Assembly: GCF_040807025.1 (NCBI RefSeq)
Contig: NC_090944.1
Location: forward strand, 1,268,068-1,332,067
DNA from: Struthio camelus
Lineage: Eukaryota; Chordata; Aves; Struthioniformes; Struthionidae
Direction of reading: 5' to 3'
Length of the DNA: 64,000 bases
Below are positions 22,841-34,759 of the stretch, piece after piece (positions within the stretch are counted from its first letter, which is position 1; each line of letters starts with the position of its first letter). A model generated the notes under the pieces. That model was not told the DNA's origin, searched no databases, and worked only from the letters and a program-made list of their open reading frames with translations. The translations under genes were made by a program, and so were the position numbers.

Positions 22841-23400
22841 GATCACAGAATAGCTGCGGTGCGAAGGCACCCCCTCGAGTTTAGCTAGTCCAATCCCGCC
22901 CTGCTCAAGGCAGAGTCAACTAAAGCAGGTTGCCCAGGACCCTGTCCAGTTGGGTCTTGAATACTTCCAAGGATGGAGACGCCAAAATCTCTCTGAGCAA
23001 CCCGTGGCCTTGACCACCCTCACCATAAAAAAGTTTTTTCTTATGTTTAAATGGAATTTCCTATATTTCAGTTTGTGCCCATTGCTTCTTGTCTTTTTAT
23101 TGGATACTACTGAGAGGGTCTGGCTACGGCTTCTTTACTCCTTCCCATCACGTTTTTGTACACAGTGATAAGATCCCCCTGAGCCTTCTCTTCTCCAGGC
23201 TGAGCAGTCCTGGCTCTCTCAGCCTCTGCTCGTATGAGGGATGCTCCAGTAGCTCCACGTCTCTCTTGTGCTGGGGAGCCCAGCACTGGGCCCAGCGCTC
23301 CAGCTGTTGTTTCATCAAGGCTGAGTAGAGGGGAAGGATCAGCTCCCGGATCGACCTGCTGGCAGCCTAATGCAGGCCAGGATACCACTGGCCCTCTCTG
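22841..23400 (-). mobile_element. CR1 LINE, 3' fragment, antisense
   Basis: The plus strand reads the reverse complement of a CR1 tail. It starts GATCACAGAATAG, continues with the GTCCAATCCCGCCCTGCTCA and GTTGCCCAGGACCCTGTCCA boxes, then CTTCTCCAGGCTGAGCAGTC and CTGATGCAGGCCAGGAT-like sequence. It is about 560 bp and 5'-truncated, as usual for CR1. The 3' end points to lower coordinates. Confidence 0.9.
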
Positions 23401-25281
23401 AGTGGTACCTGACCTGGAAACCTTGCCAAAGGAGTGACGTCTGGACGTATGTGCGAACAAGGATCCTTGTAGCCATCCTCCAGGTTTCAGGAAGGCGTAA
23501 CCCAAACGGGCAGTGGAGGCTGGCTGAACTGCAATGGGGTGATGCCTAATGCAACTAGACGGATGGAGCTTAGTCAGCTCCTCTGTGCTCTTCCGGGCCT
23601 GAAAACTCTAACGTAGACAACTTCTCTTAAGATACTGCCTAATTTGTAATCTCAGTCACAAAAGACGCAGCCCATTTGGCATCTTCCTGAATGATTTCAA
23701 CCGGTTAAAGTAGCATGATGTCACTGCTGCATCAAATGTACGAACTCCCCAGAGGTAACGGGAGTTCAGGGGAAGAAACGTGAGGTGGATCAATTGGGGC
23801 ACGCAGAGCTCTGAAATAACTTTGTGAAGAAACTTGTGTGGAAGCCAGCGGGTATTGCTGTCCTCAAGAAACGTGTCCTAAGGGAAAGCGTCTGTGAGGA
23901 CCTGCATCGCCCTTGTTCTTCAAGCTGATGCAGAAGTTTTGAAACAGGCAGGCTATGTGAAGGGGTGGTACACAAGCAAGTCACTAACACCTAGAACGGG
24001 GGACCCAGTAACTACACCACTATTACCTGGAGAAAAGCAGCGAGAAAGATGGGGCTGATACTTCAACAGAGAGGACTTAATTGTTCTTCATGTCCATTCT
24101 CGAAAGGGGCAGAAGTTATGGGCATACACTGCAGCAAGGGAGAGCCTTTCTGAACCGATGACACAAATGCAGTCACTATTCAAAAAAATAAAACCAGGAG
24201 AGCTAGAGCTCATCACGAGCGCTTGGCACTGCTGGCCGGACACTCAGACCCTGCGTAGCTGCAGTTCTGGGGTCACTCACTGGGCTCCCGCTGCAGCTGT
24301 CAATCATAACACAGGGCAGAGCATGAGAGCTTTCATCACAGCTAACCATCAGCCGGTGGCATAGCTCGGGGCTGAACCCAGAGAGTGACTCCTCCTCTCC
24401 ACGTGTGCTTCGGTTTCTAGAGGAGCTTCCAGCATTTTCATAGCATTCTCAAGAGTCTAAACCCTACAGGAGGACTGTAGTTTATATATCGATCATTCCT
24501 TGATTTTTCTGCTAGATTTTCATCTAACTCACTCCATGGCATTAACAAACCACTTGATCTCTGGCAGCAATAATATTGACATTCCACAGGAAAGCTACTG
24601 GGACAAGTTCTGCTTTTGGTTATGTGTCTCCACTGCCACTGATTCCAGGGCTGATGCAATAAGTAACAGAGCAGAATTTGTCTTTCTGGGTGTCTTCTAG
24701 AATACATCACATTTCAAGTCTTCAAAATCCCCCTTTCCCTATTTCCCATGCAGGATACAATACACATTTGGAAAAAGCAGAAGCGTCATCCATTAAGAAT
24801 CTAAAATATTTAACATAAGAGGAATGTTCTAGGACAAAGAGAATTCTGTGATTTAAAGCCAATGTGATACTGCTCTGAAGATTGTTGTTTTAGCTGAGGT
24901 CAAACGTATTGCACATCTCTGTGTAAACTTATCATTTCTAACACTGATGGAAAAACCATTAGGAAACAGAGCAGTCCCAAACACCTGAATGCGTCACAGA
25001 ACTTACTGGACAGGAAAACCTTGGAAAACAAGCTCTTTTAGTATGAAATGTGAGACCCTTTCCTGCATGTTAGCCAGAAGAAAAATGTGCATAGAACAAA
25101 ATAAGAATAAAAAGTTCAAGTTTGCTTATGCTGAAATTAGATCTGGCTCAAGTAAGACAGAAATGCTTGGGCTAAACTCGTCCCTATCCGAGTTTCTTCC
25201 TCCAGCTTTGAGTAAGTAAGGCAACAGAGCTCCTTTCACTTAAAAAATGAAAGATGAAGTAGCAAACTCCAGCAGTCCCTA
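23401..25281. other. Sequence downstream of the minus-strand genes, no gene seen
   Basis: Unique DNA following the stop codon at 25,282 on the minus strand, so it could include a 3' untranslated region. I did not find an AATAAA on the minus strand within the first kilobase. The only clear match (about 23,095) lies inside the CR1 copy. Confidence 0.35.
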
Positions 25282-25566
25282 TCACTGTCTGCTAAGGTCT
25301 TCTTTCTGATGGGAGTACTCTCGGGGCTCGGTGATGGCTCTCTCAATCTCAGCAATAAGCTGATTGCCAGATTTGGGGTCAGGAGGGTATTTTCTCCCCA
25401 GATTAGCCGGATAGAGATTGTTAAGGATTTTGCTCTCCTCTTCAGTTTGGGCAAGGGTGACATGAGGAACAGATATTCTACGGACCCTTCTAACTCCAGC
25501 ATACACTGCACGGTTGTTGGCCGGTCTTAGGGCTGCGCTCCACGCCTGCGATGACCACTGCCAGTC
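25282..25566 (-). CDS. Unnamed gene, terminal exon p (possibly shared with DTNB)
   Basis: 285 bp ending in TGA at 25,284-25,282. Acceptor CATATTATTCACAG. Phase 0 gives 94 residues including RRISVPHVTLAQTEEESKIL, NNLYPANLGRKYPPDPKSG and AEIERAITEPREYS, clearly protein-like. If DTNB (exit phase 1) spliced to the same acceptor it would read a different frame and stop at 25,490, adding a 25-residue tail. A third possibility is an internal acceptor, CCCTTGCCCAAACTGAAG, which would put the long frame in DTNB phase. No polyadenylation signal was found nearby. Confidence 0.55.
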   Translation of the reverse strand, partial: DWQWSSQAWSAALRPANNRAVYAGVRRVRRISVPHVTLAQTEEESKILNNLYPANLGRKYPPDPKSGNQLIAEIERAITEPREYSHQKEDLSRQ

Positions 25567-26275
25567 CTGTGAATAATATGCTAGCACAAGTTATTTATTC
25601 ATTCACACCGAAGAAAGAAGTGGTCTGGGGAGGATTAGTATCTAGCCCTGAAACCCAGGGATATCAGAGATGAGAGAGACCTACTGTGAAATCCCATTTG
25701 GCCCATCACATTGCCTACACAGCATTATCACCGACAGAGTAATTTTGAACTTTTGGCCAATCTAGTTTCTGTGTTCAACCCACGGTCACAGAAGGCAGTG
25801 GTTCATCAGATGACAGCTGTTTAGTGACTTCACTGGCAACCAGCCTGCCGTTTGGTTTTTCTCATATGCTATTCCGTTCGTGTGAACCGGCTTTCTTGCA
25901 GCGCTCAAACTCGTCCTCTCGTAACACGTTTCAAATATCTGTGCATGGCCTTTGTTAAACAAAAAAAACCCCCATTCTCTGAATGCACAGACTGTGGAAA
26001 CCGTTGCAATGACGTCATCGCGAACCATGGCAGATGTGGCGAGAGCAATCCTAAACCGTGGCAGTGACTGGAGCAGAAAGACAAACCTGTTGAGTGTCTG
26101 CAGGTGGCGTAACAGTAACAGCAGTAACACGAGGCTGCCTCAACCTCGAATCGTTTGCACCAAAAGCCCTCTCTTGGGACCCTGAAAGGAGAGCTTGTGA
26201 ATGCGAACCGAGCTTGTACAGAGGAACAAATCAGAAAATGGTTTACAGTCCAGAGACCATATTTTGTCCTTTTAC

Positions 26276-26329
26276 CTCGGTCCTTCCCATTCTGCACTTT
26301 TTCTGTTTCTTCTTCATCCTCTTCCTCTG
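26276..26329 (-). CDS. DTNB: DTNB exon, acidic C-terminus
   Basis: 54 bp, phase 1/1. The acceptor has a 17-T tract ending GAAG; donor CCGAG|GTAAAA. Encodes an acidic run (AEEEDEEETE) and KVQNGKDR, corresponding to the end of mammalian DTNB (…EEKMQNGKDRG, where the protein stops). Here the last codon is split by the intron, so the stop comes from a later exon or from intron retention. Reading through the donor stays open for about 120 more codons. Confidence 0.93.
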
Positions 26330-26842
26330 CTTCAAAAAAAAAAAAAAAAACACAAACAAACAAAGCATGAGACAAGGAGGCGAGAGAGTAGATACTTAGG
26401 GAACTTTTCTGTGGAAAGGAAGAACTGGCTTTTCAGGCATAGCTGATATTGGAGGGGATGAAGGGCTGGGGAGCAGGCTCCCAAGCAGAACTTGGATGGA
26501 AGTGTTGTCATCCTTCCTATGGGCACAGTGTCTATTCACTTCTGGTGGTAAAACAGTCCCCACTTCATCCTGATCAGATGCGTGGAGGTTGCAAAGTGCT
26601 AGCTGGAAGCAGCATCTGCATCGTCCAATAAGGTTGCATCCGGCCCAGGGCCTACTGGGACCAAAGTCCCTTGTGCACTCCTATTTTAGCACCGTAAGAA
26701 ACAAAGAGCTACGCAATACACACGGTGGAAAGGAAGTCAAGGCTCAAAACCCAAGGTCAGCTCTAGGAAAGAAAAATGAACATGGTTTATGGTGATCCAA
26801 GGTGAAAACCCGCAGGTTCCCTCCTGAAATTGTAGAGTTTAC

Positions 26843-26883
26843 CCATTTAGGGTGCTCAGTGACACCAATGCTCACAAAAACCA
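26843..26883 (-). CDS. Unnamed gene, small exon o
   Basis: 41 bp, phase 1/0. Acceptor TAGCTTTGTCCCAG, donor AAATGG|GTAAAC. Encodes VFVSIGVTEHPKW. Included because it is the piece that makes exon n (exit phase 1) compatible with the terminal exon (entry phase 0). The shortest and least certain member of the chain. Confidence 0.35.
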
Positions 26884-27345
26884 CTGGGACAAAGCTATGT
26901 AACTAACAACAGGCTGTGCCCTGAGAGACAGGCTCTCATTTTATGTCTGAGAGCTGGTGGTTCATTATATTTGACTCCAGTTAAGATTAAGAGAGTTTAT
27001 GGCAAGGCTCATATTTATGGAGCAGCGAGTGGGAGCAGAAGGTCACATTCTTCTGTAGATGGTGGGTCCTATCTCTCTGTGCAACATTTCAATGAGACCT
27101 ATGTAAACAGGTAACGGTCATTACGAGCAGCGATATCACTTCTGCCTGTTTCACGTGCTGCCGAGAGTAAAGAAAGGGAGGAAAATCCTGCAATAAAAGG
27201 CACAATTTGAAAAATTTAGGCATTTTGAATTACTCTGATCAAAGGGGATCTTGATTAGGGAGTCATATAAACATTTGCTCTCTTTGTTGCTTTGATAACA
27301 GGACCAATGATACATATGGGATTGACAGTGCTTCTGCATACTCAC

Positions 27346-27458
27346 TGGTGGCTACCGATGGGTCCTTAATGCCAGTGCAGAAGAGACCACCGACAAAACC
27401 TAACTCGCTTTCAACAAGAAGAGAAGGGGCTTCACAGTTTGGGCCCAGAACTTGCCTC
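27346..27458 (-). CDS. Unnamed gene, exon n
   Basis: 113 bp, phase 2/1. Acceptor AAGCTGCTGAGCAG, strong donor GCCACCA|GTGAGT. Encodes VESELGFVGGLFCTGIKDPS. Joins exon m in frame across a 231-bp intron. Confidence 0.65.
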
Positions 27459-27689
27459 CTGCTCAGCAGCTTTGTAGGGGCTCAGCACCTTCAGAAGCAT
27501 TACGCTTGTCCTTGGACGTCAGAAGTATGCATCTTTTTAAGCTGCTTTTGAGTAAAAATGGTATCAGTGCTTCCTATCCAGCACCTAGTCAGCACCAAGA
27601 GTATGACGACTACCAGCACAGGGGAAGGCAGATCGGGGGATGATCAAACCATCTATGAGGAGCCCATACTGTGTACAGAAATAGGTAAC

Positions 27690-27946
27690 CTTCTGTCAGC
27701 TATACCCTGCAGCAGTGTTTCTTTCCGACGTAATCTGTTTTCTGGGTTCATCCAGAGGTACTGAGAGGCAAACAGGAGGCGTGGGTAGCGCGTACAACAG
27801 CGGCTCACAAAACGCTCAAAACACAATGCAGCTATAACTGGCGGGACCTGGGGCTGGAGGAGGTGTATATTCTCACTGTTCAACTCCTGGACAGTACGTG
27901 CTAAATCCCACTGACTCTCATCAGCTGAGTATAACTCATACTTTTC
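27690..27946 (-). CDS. Unnamed gene, exon m
   Basis: 257 bp, phase 0/2, the longest internal exon. Acceptor ATTTCGTTTGTATAAATTAG, donor GACAGAAG|GTTACC. The frame has a stop immediately before the acceptor and none inside. Encodes YSADESQWDLARTVQELNS, QVPPVIAALCFERFVSRCC and YLWMNPENRLRRKETLLQG. It has the look of an alpha-helical repeat or scaffold segment, but I cannot assign a family. Confidence 0.75.
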
Positions 27947-28559
27947 CTAATTTATACAAACGAAATGATTTCAGCTACTTTCAAGGGATCCTTCTTTAGT
28001 ATCTGCATATCATCAATTAGGAGATTGTAATTAATTTTATCTTCACTCCCTTGTGAACCATAACCGCGTTGCACAATACCTGACAGGACTGAAATGACTG
28101 TCAGCAGCGCAGATCTGGTTGGTTTTTTTTTTTTTTTTTTTGCATTTACCAAACTCTTAGGGATTTCAGAAGGGAGCAGGAGATGAGAAGTTTTAGCTGA
28201 CGTTTCAACTCTGCCACAAGGCACCCTGGACCAGACACTGAGCTCAGCTATACCAGTGTAAAACTGTTCTTCTATTAAAAGCAAAAAATAAATTACTGCA
28301 GACATCTGTTTTGGGCAGAGAGTTTGTTCGCTGCGTTTCAGCCCAAAGGGAACAGAACTGTGGGTCTTGGAACATGGTGATTTATTAAAGAAACACAAGG
28401 CCCTTTAACTATAATGGCACTAGTGATTCCTGCTGTAATACATGAAAGACTTTATTAACTCACAGCTGCCTTTGCAGCCAAGACACAGGATTTAGACAAG
28501 GTGAATTTATTGCTCAGCAGTAAAATATCAACCTGGTTTATAACTAGGGTTTCTGCTTT

Positions 28560-28720
28560 ATAACTATGAATTCTCTGTTAAATGTGGTGGGAACAAAAAC
28601 TCTAGCTAGTTTTAAGATGGAGCTTGATAAGTTTATGGAGGGGATTATGTGATGCAACTACCGGATACAGAAAGGGGCTGGAGGAGGCGCCTTCCAGGTC
28701 TGTGAGGAACAGAAACTGTG
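28560..28720 (+). mobile_element. Old CR1/L3-like LINE fragment
   Basis: Contains TTTTAAGATGGAGCTTGATA, then AGTTTATGGAGGGGATTATG, typical of the degraded 3' part of ancient CR1-type elements in sauropsids. About 160 bp, strongly diverged. Confidence 0.5.
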
Positions 28721-29592
28721 AGTTTCAATCTGAATGCAGAATGCTTGCCTTCTTTCTTAAAGCAGAAGGCCCAGGAACAAGCTGCTGGAATGCTAAATAA
28801 TCATATACTTCATCACTGACAAAGCTCGAGAGGCACAGCATCGTCCTTGGACTAGAGCATAAGCTACCGAAGCCCAATCAGCGTGTTTACTTTCCTTGGC
28901 ATGGTAAAAATGCATGAAGGGAATAATTACCTTTTTTCTTTTCACATCACTATTTAATGCCTTGTTGAAATGGGACTCACGTACATTGTGCTATATATTT
29001 GTGAGTACTGCATCTAATGGGGATTCGTTTTAGAGTAGTCTCACCTGCTGTTAAAATATTGCAGTCATTAAGCAATAGTTTGTGCGCGCTTACTCAAAAA
29101 TCTACTCTGACTTCTAACTTCTAAGCTTTTGTTGTTAAGGAGCTCTCATTTTCAGAAATACGACTGTAAAAGTGGCACTTCTCCTGTCCAGTAAGTGGTC
29201 CAAGACATGCCTGCACGCTACTCTGGAAAAGGTTCTTAGTACCATTACATATGCACAAGCCAATGTGAGCAGGAGGGAGTGAGCTTGATTTTAGTCTGCT
29301 TCATAAATCATCAACAGTGATATCCGTCAGGTTTTTATCTGCAGAATATTACCTTAACTATCAGTGATAAAATCAATGGACACCCTATTCAGATGGATTT
29401 TGGGGTCCTCAATAAAGTTAGCTGTAAACATTTTCTTTCGTTTTATCATTGAAAAAAATGAACACATAATCTCGCATCATTTGTTTTAAACATAGTTTTT
29501 ATAAAAAATAAATCTGAAGCTAAATCTCCAACTTGTGGCTTTTAAGCGCTTCTTTTTCTGCTGCACATATACACTGTTCAATTAACTCTTAC

Positions 29593-29682
29593 CTGAATGA
29601 AGTTCCTTCACCAAAGACGACATTGTGTTTGTAATGGAATCAGCTGCTACCAGAAGATCATTGCGGAGGTTCCTCCTTGCAC
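29593..29682 (-). CDS. DTNB: DTNB exon, conserved C-terminal segment
   Basis: 90 bp, phase 1/1. Acceptor CTTTCCTCCCAG, donor TTCAG|GTAAGA. Encodes [20 protein letters not shown] and [27 protein letters not shown] is a signature shared by alpha- and beta-dystrobrevin; the KELHS ending and the flanking exons identify DTNB. Joins the exon at 36,082-36,241 in frame across a 6.4-kb intron that holds two exons of the unnamed gene. Confidence 0.97.
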
Positions 29683-32600
29683 CTGGGAGGAAAGCAGACA
29701 CAGAAACGTCAGGTACAGCCAACGCTGCGTTACCTTCTCCCGTCCTACTTGCACCGTGATGCTCAACCACACATCCCTCACCAAGCTCCATATATGATTT
29801 ACTTCCCTTGGAAAGGAGGAGGATAGCAGTAGGGTCTTAAAACCTCTTCCTGCCCAACGGCCTCTCAGGCACCACAGCTGTAAGGCAAGACCCCTCTCAA
29901 ACCAGCCTGGCTTAGTGAAGAATTTTGATTTGCTCGGGAAGAAGCTAGTTCTGCTCGACTGCCAGTCTGCTTGGCTGACTCGCTATTACACTGCTCTTTT
30001 CCTTGACAGGGACAGCGCTCATCTCGAGACAGACATCATCTCAAGAAGTACGGGTGTTTCTTCCCTCAAGACAGGAGTTGTCGGAGGCTGTCTGTTGTGC
30101 GTGCTCTTTTGTTTTGTTTAAAGTCATGACAACACTGACTTCTCTGGTGTAACAGATATTGCTGAGGTTTGAGAGGAATAAAAGATAACTGAATTCTAGT
30201 CCTTGGCAGAACTCTCCCTCTTGCATGGCCGGAGGAAGTAACACTCCTCCTCGACGTGCCACAGAGCAAGGGGGAACGGGACCTTGCAGTGACACTTACC
30301 TACCCCGCTCCAGCAGAGCGAGTGGCCCAGGCACTCGTGCTCTGCAGGCCTCTGCTAGAGGGACCTGCTCCCCACAGAGGCACCTCAAACATCTGCCACG
30401 GCTGTGCAAGTACAGCGGGGAAGAGTGAGCGCCCCAAATTTGCAAAGGACACGTGAAATGGCCACCGCCCCTAAAAGAGATGAGCAAGGCCAGCGGGAGC
30501 CGCTGCATTTCTGGGATGAGTCCTACCGCCTCTTGCTGACTCTGAGAAGATAACGATCTTGTTATTAACCATCTATTCTGACTTCTCCGCGTCGGTCCCG
30601 TTAGAGTGAGCTGTATTCTAATGGCAGAGCCTCCTGTTGATTTCAGTCCAATTTGGTCGCACCCCAGCAACCGCAGATGTCACAGACGTGACTTCCTGTT
30701 CTTATGAAGCCCCCTCTCCCCGGCACCTTTTTGAGCCGTGCAGCGTTGCTACGGTTTTATTGGGAGGCTTTGAAGGCATCAGTTCATATTTTCTGCCCCA
30801 GCAGGTGGTCTTCAGGCGCAGTTTCTCAGACTGTGGAACCGATGGCCCAGAGCCGGGGATTTGCCGGGAGCACGTCCTTGTAGCGTTTCATTGGCCTACC
30901 TCTCGCCATTCCCTGCATTTTCACTCCTCATAGAAAATGGCTTTAGGCAGTCTGTTATCCAACACATGCACCAGATGTCCAAATCAGTGTAGCCTCCAGG
31001 AGTCCTGCTTTGATGCTGAGTATCTGACAATGCTCTAAGATCTCTATGTTTAGGATCCTGTCCTGTCATTTACTCCAGCAAGGGCAGGAAGACAACACAT
31101 GTGGAATTAACAGAGACATCTGATGTGACGTTCTGCAGCTGTACTGAACTGCAGTAATGACAACTGTACATTACACGTTCACTTTTGTTTGAAGTTGGAT
31201 GCCTCTCTCATTCCAGACACGCTGCTTTAATCTCCCAAATGCTGCGCCGGCTCTTGACTCTCCTCTGCGCAACTTCGTCCTTAGTTGTGGCGGTGCGCGA
31301 TCGCCTGCTGCGACCTTTCGCCTATGGATTTCAGTGCTGTTTTAGCACTGTCAGCACACGCTACTGAGCTGCCGTGCTTTCCAATGAGGTTTCTTTTTAC
31401 TCCAGGTTGTGTTGCCAACCGAGCAGCGGCACCGCCGACACAGTAACGTGCGGGGCATTTGTAAGCGTGAGCAAACGCTGTGCGATTTACGGGAGAAAAA
31501 TGCAGACCGAGGGCCAACAGGTCTGGGGCCTCTGACTTAGCGGAAGCCTCTGCATCTCAGAAAACGCCAATGGTGATACACGACCGAAAGGAGACGCCTT
31601 TATCCAATGTCCTGGACGTTGTCGTTGCATGCAAAAGTAAAGCAGGGCCGCTGCCCTGCTTGGTGGCACTTTCGACAGTGAAAGGTTGCAACTTTCCAAC
31701 CTGTATCTCCTGCGAAATGAGGGAATAACGTTAGCAAGCCTGTCTGGACATCTATGTGCAGGAGCCTCTGGAAGCCCTCCTGGCTGGTAGTATCAAATTA
31801 TTTTATTATGTGAAAACATAGAGATTTTTATCCTGTTTCCTGTGAATTTGCCTGATTTTGCCTGATTAATGTGAAATCGCAGTAATTGTGCAGATTGCCT
31901 TTCCGGAAGGATCATTCCAGGAAACTTATTAGGAAGTCTGCTGACCATTTTTCTTGCAAGAATTTTTTTCTAGTTGCTGAGAGAAATAAGCTCTCTCTGT
32001 GGTTATCACAAGACGAACGTTCACCTTTGTTTGCAGAGGTGGATTGTATTTGCGTCTCAGGAGTCCTCAGGGACTGCTTTCTTCTCTTTCAAGATGATAA
32101 ACAGCAGCATTAGTTTTCTAATTAGATGGTGACCGCTGTATTTGAGTATTTCACCAGCAATACCACGAGAGAATTCTTCTAATATTGCATTACTGTGTTG
32201 TCCCTGTGGTGAAGTGGGAGATCAAGAGATCACCTATGGAGGAATCTTATCTTAAGGCCTACTACCAGAACCACTGAGATTCAGTTTTTCAAAGGTTTCC
32301 TTCTCTAGATCTGTTTAATTTCCTTCTGACCCTGACAGGGAAGCTCACAGAAGACTTGTGATCTAGGAGGAAAGACAAGATGTAGGCTCCTATTAATAAG
32401 AGAAGCTGATGGCCCTACCCATTAGTAGGTCACCTCAGCAAGGAGAAGTGGAACAGAGCTGAGATCTTCACTCCTCTTTCCTCTTCCCTTCCATTGTGAC
32501 ATTTTTACAAGAATCTAGTAGATAGGCGTAAGGTAGCAAAAATAATTTAAATATTTTCTGTTAAAAAACATAAGATAAATGGCACTTTTCTGCAAGAATT

Positions 32601-33790
32601 TTATAATGCAGGCATCGCCTATAGTTTTTTTGCTGCTGCGCCACTAGCAATACCAAGCCGCTGTGACATGGGTGCTACGCAAGTCCTTCGCCCAGCCCCA
32701 AGAGTTTTATGCAACACCTGATACGTTGCAACATATATCTGAGATGCTGTCAGATCTTAAAACCTAGAAGAAGCAGGTTTCCACTTCAGGCAATATTGAC
32801 AGGTCCTGATGGAGTTCATACCCTCATGAACCAGTCACTCAGGGAAAAGGCATGAATGAATCCTTGATTATCACATGAGCTCCTACAAGAGCCAGGAGTC
32901 TGAGGAAGGCAACTCTGACTGTAAACCGTGCAGAGAGAACTTTGCTTTGTCATGGCTTTTGCTTGTGTCTCTGAACAGAAAAGCAAATGAACAGAGAGCA
33001 AATTTTGATGCCAAAGCAATATTGCAAAATGAAAAAAAAGTGTGTCAGTTAACGTACTACTATAATCATGTGCTCATCGCTCCTAGCTGCAGGAAGGAGA
33101 GCTTTTCATCTCTTTGTACTTTCCTCATTAAAAAAAGGAAAGGGGAAAAGGATGAACCAGATAGAGCAGATTTTCTCGGGAACTCGTAGGACTCCTTGCA
33201 CTGCTATTCCACTTTATGCAGCCTGGAAAAAAGAAAGCCAATCTGCAAAGGGGGAAGGAAAGGCAGCTGCCAAAGAAATCAGTTGAGAGCTCTCGGCTGT
33301 ACCATCAAACTCGCTGCAGAGATGAAGAGGAGGCGACTGGACCACCCACAGCAACAGATGGAGTGCTGTGCCTCTGGTATTTGGCATCTTGCCTCTCTGG
33401 AAATGCCTGCTTCTGCTGTCGTTTCTGGAAGTGTTTAGAGGGATGAGGAGCTTGTTCCTACCGATGGGATCGGAAAAAGACATATCCTACTCACAGAGGG
33501 GTTGTAGATACTCAGTGTTTTCGGACTGGACTTCTTTCATCATCTCACCTGCGCGCTGCCTGAAATTTTGGAGAACAAGTAACAGAGCCTGTAATTATAC
33601 TGAGTGTGCTGAAGGCTTGCAGTCCTTGCTGTAACCCTCTAGACTCAAATGCTAATTAAAAGTATTCCTTGCTAATTCCTGCTCCTCTGCCACCATTTTG
33701 TAGTCTCCTTCTTACCTTCTTCTGGCTGCAGCTCATTTTCCAATTAGCAGCTGGTAAATGCAAATTGCTATTTAAAATGTGTTTGCTTAC
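29683..33790. other. DTNB intronic DNA, nothing else recognised
   Basis: About 4 kb of unique sequence between a DTNB exon and exon l of the unnamed gene. Short frames only; no transposon, RNA gene or splice-supported exon seen. Confidence 0.4.
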
Positions 33791-33915
33791 CAGATGTATC
33801 ATCAGTTCCATGAAGTTTATCTTCATGGTTTCTCTGTTTTGAGAACACCATTCATCTGACAAAGGCATCTGATACTGATATTCACGATCTTCCCTGGCCA
33901 GCAAGAAGCACGCTC
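33791..33915 (-). CDS. Unnamed gene, exon l
   Basis: 125 bp, phase 1/0. Acceptor GTAGTGTTGTCTCAG, strong donor CATCTG|GTAAGC. Encodes ACFLLAREDREYQYQMPLSD and NRETMKINFMELMIHL. The intron after it contains the DTNB exon at 29,593-29,682. It cannot be a DTNB cassette exon because 125 bp would shift the DTNB frame. Confidence 0.7.
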
Positions 33916-34583
33916 CTGAGACAACACTACTTGCAGTTTTGTGATAGCAGTCCGTTAGGGAAACAGTGGATTTTCTGCCTTTTCTTCCTTTATTATCGGT
34001 AGGTGAAATACAAAATACGAGTGGATGTCCACCTCAAGAAATGTGGCTAGGGAAGGTCTATTTGAAAATAACTAGGACTGAGGTCTTCAGCTAACAACCA
34101 GGCCATGCTATAGCATTAAAGGTCCAAAGGGTTACAGGCAGATGTTTCTACTGTAAAATGTAAAACAAAACAAATCTGCTACATGCATCCTCAGGTGGAT
34201 GTTTGTTCCTAAGCTGAGATCGCATCGGAGTCTCCTGTGGCCCCGTAATTCAGAAACCACCTCTGTGTTTGTCAGAAGTACTCGGGGAGCCCAGCTCCTG
34301 GAGATGTTTCTCTCGGAGCTCTCCACCCCAGACTGCTTCTGGAGTACTGAAGAGTTAGCGTTCTGGACCAAAACGGGCAAAAAAGAGGAAGAGAGTGCAC
34401 AAAACCTGAGTGACACCACCCCTGAGAAAACCAGAATACGGGCACCCATTCTTACTGAGAACGGCTTCTTTCCGTATGAACGCAGTTGAAGTAGATAGAG
34501 GTAAATAGCTACTTTCCACCTTCCTTTGCAGTGCAATGGCTCCCTGAAGGTAAAAAGCTCTTATTTGCCAAGTCTTCTGATAC

Positions 34584-34759
34584 CAGCCTGACAGTCATGT
34601 CTTTGTTTGCCTTCTTCTAGCACTCCTGGAGAATCAAGCCTATATTCTTCCTCCTCTTCAGTATCTGGGGACAAGGTTGTGGTCTGTATTGGGTAGAACA
34701 AGTTTCCATTTCCTCTGGTTGTCTTCACATTTTGAAGCACTTTTTGAGCCAAAAATGGC
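34584..34759 (-). CDS. Unnamed gene, exon k
   Basis: 176 bp, phase 2/1. Acceptor CTGACTTTTCCATGTCAAG, donor GGCTG|GTATCA. Encodes VLQNVKTTRGNGNLFYPIQT and an acidic section SPDTEEEEEYRLDSPGVLEE. The intron before it contains the DTNB exon at 36,082-36,241. Confidence 0.6.

Larger units (their letters stand above)
26330..29592. other. DTNB intron between its last two recognised exons
   Basis: Contains exons m, n and o of the unnamed gene, a 19-T tract at 28,123-28,141 and an old CR1-like fragment near 28,600. Otherwise unique sequence without recognised features. Confidence 0.6.

Noticed and set aside
27952..28100. Minus-strand segment NLLIDDMQILKKDPLKVAEI as an exon
   Set aside because: It lies directly against the acceptor of exon m (27,946). 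A donor at its end would leave an intron of about 35 bp, which is too short.
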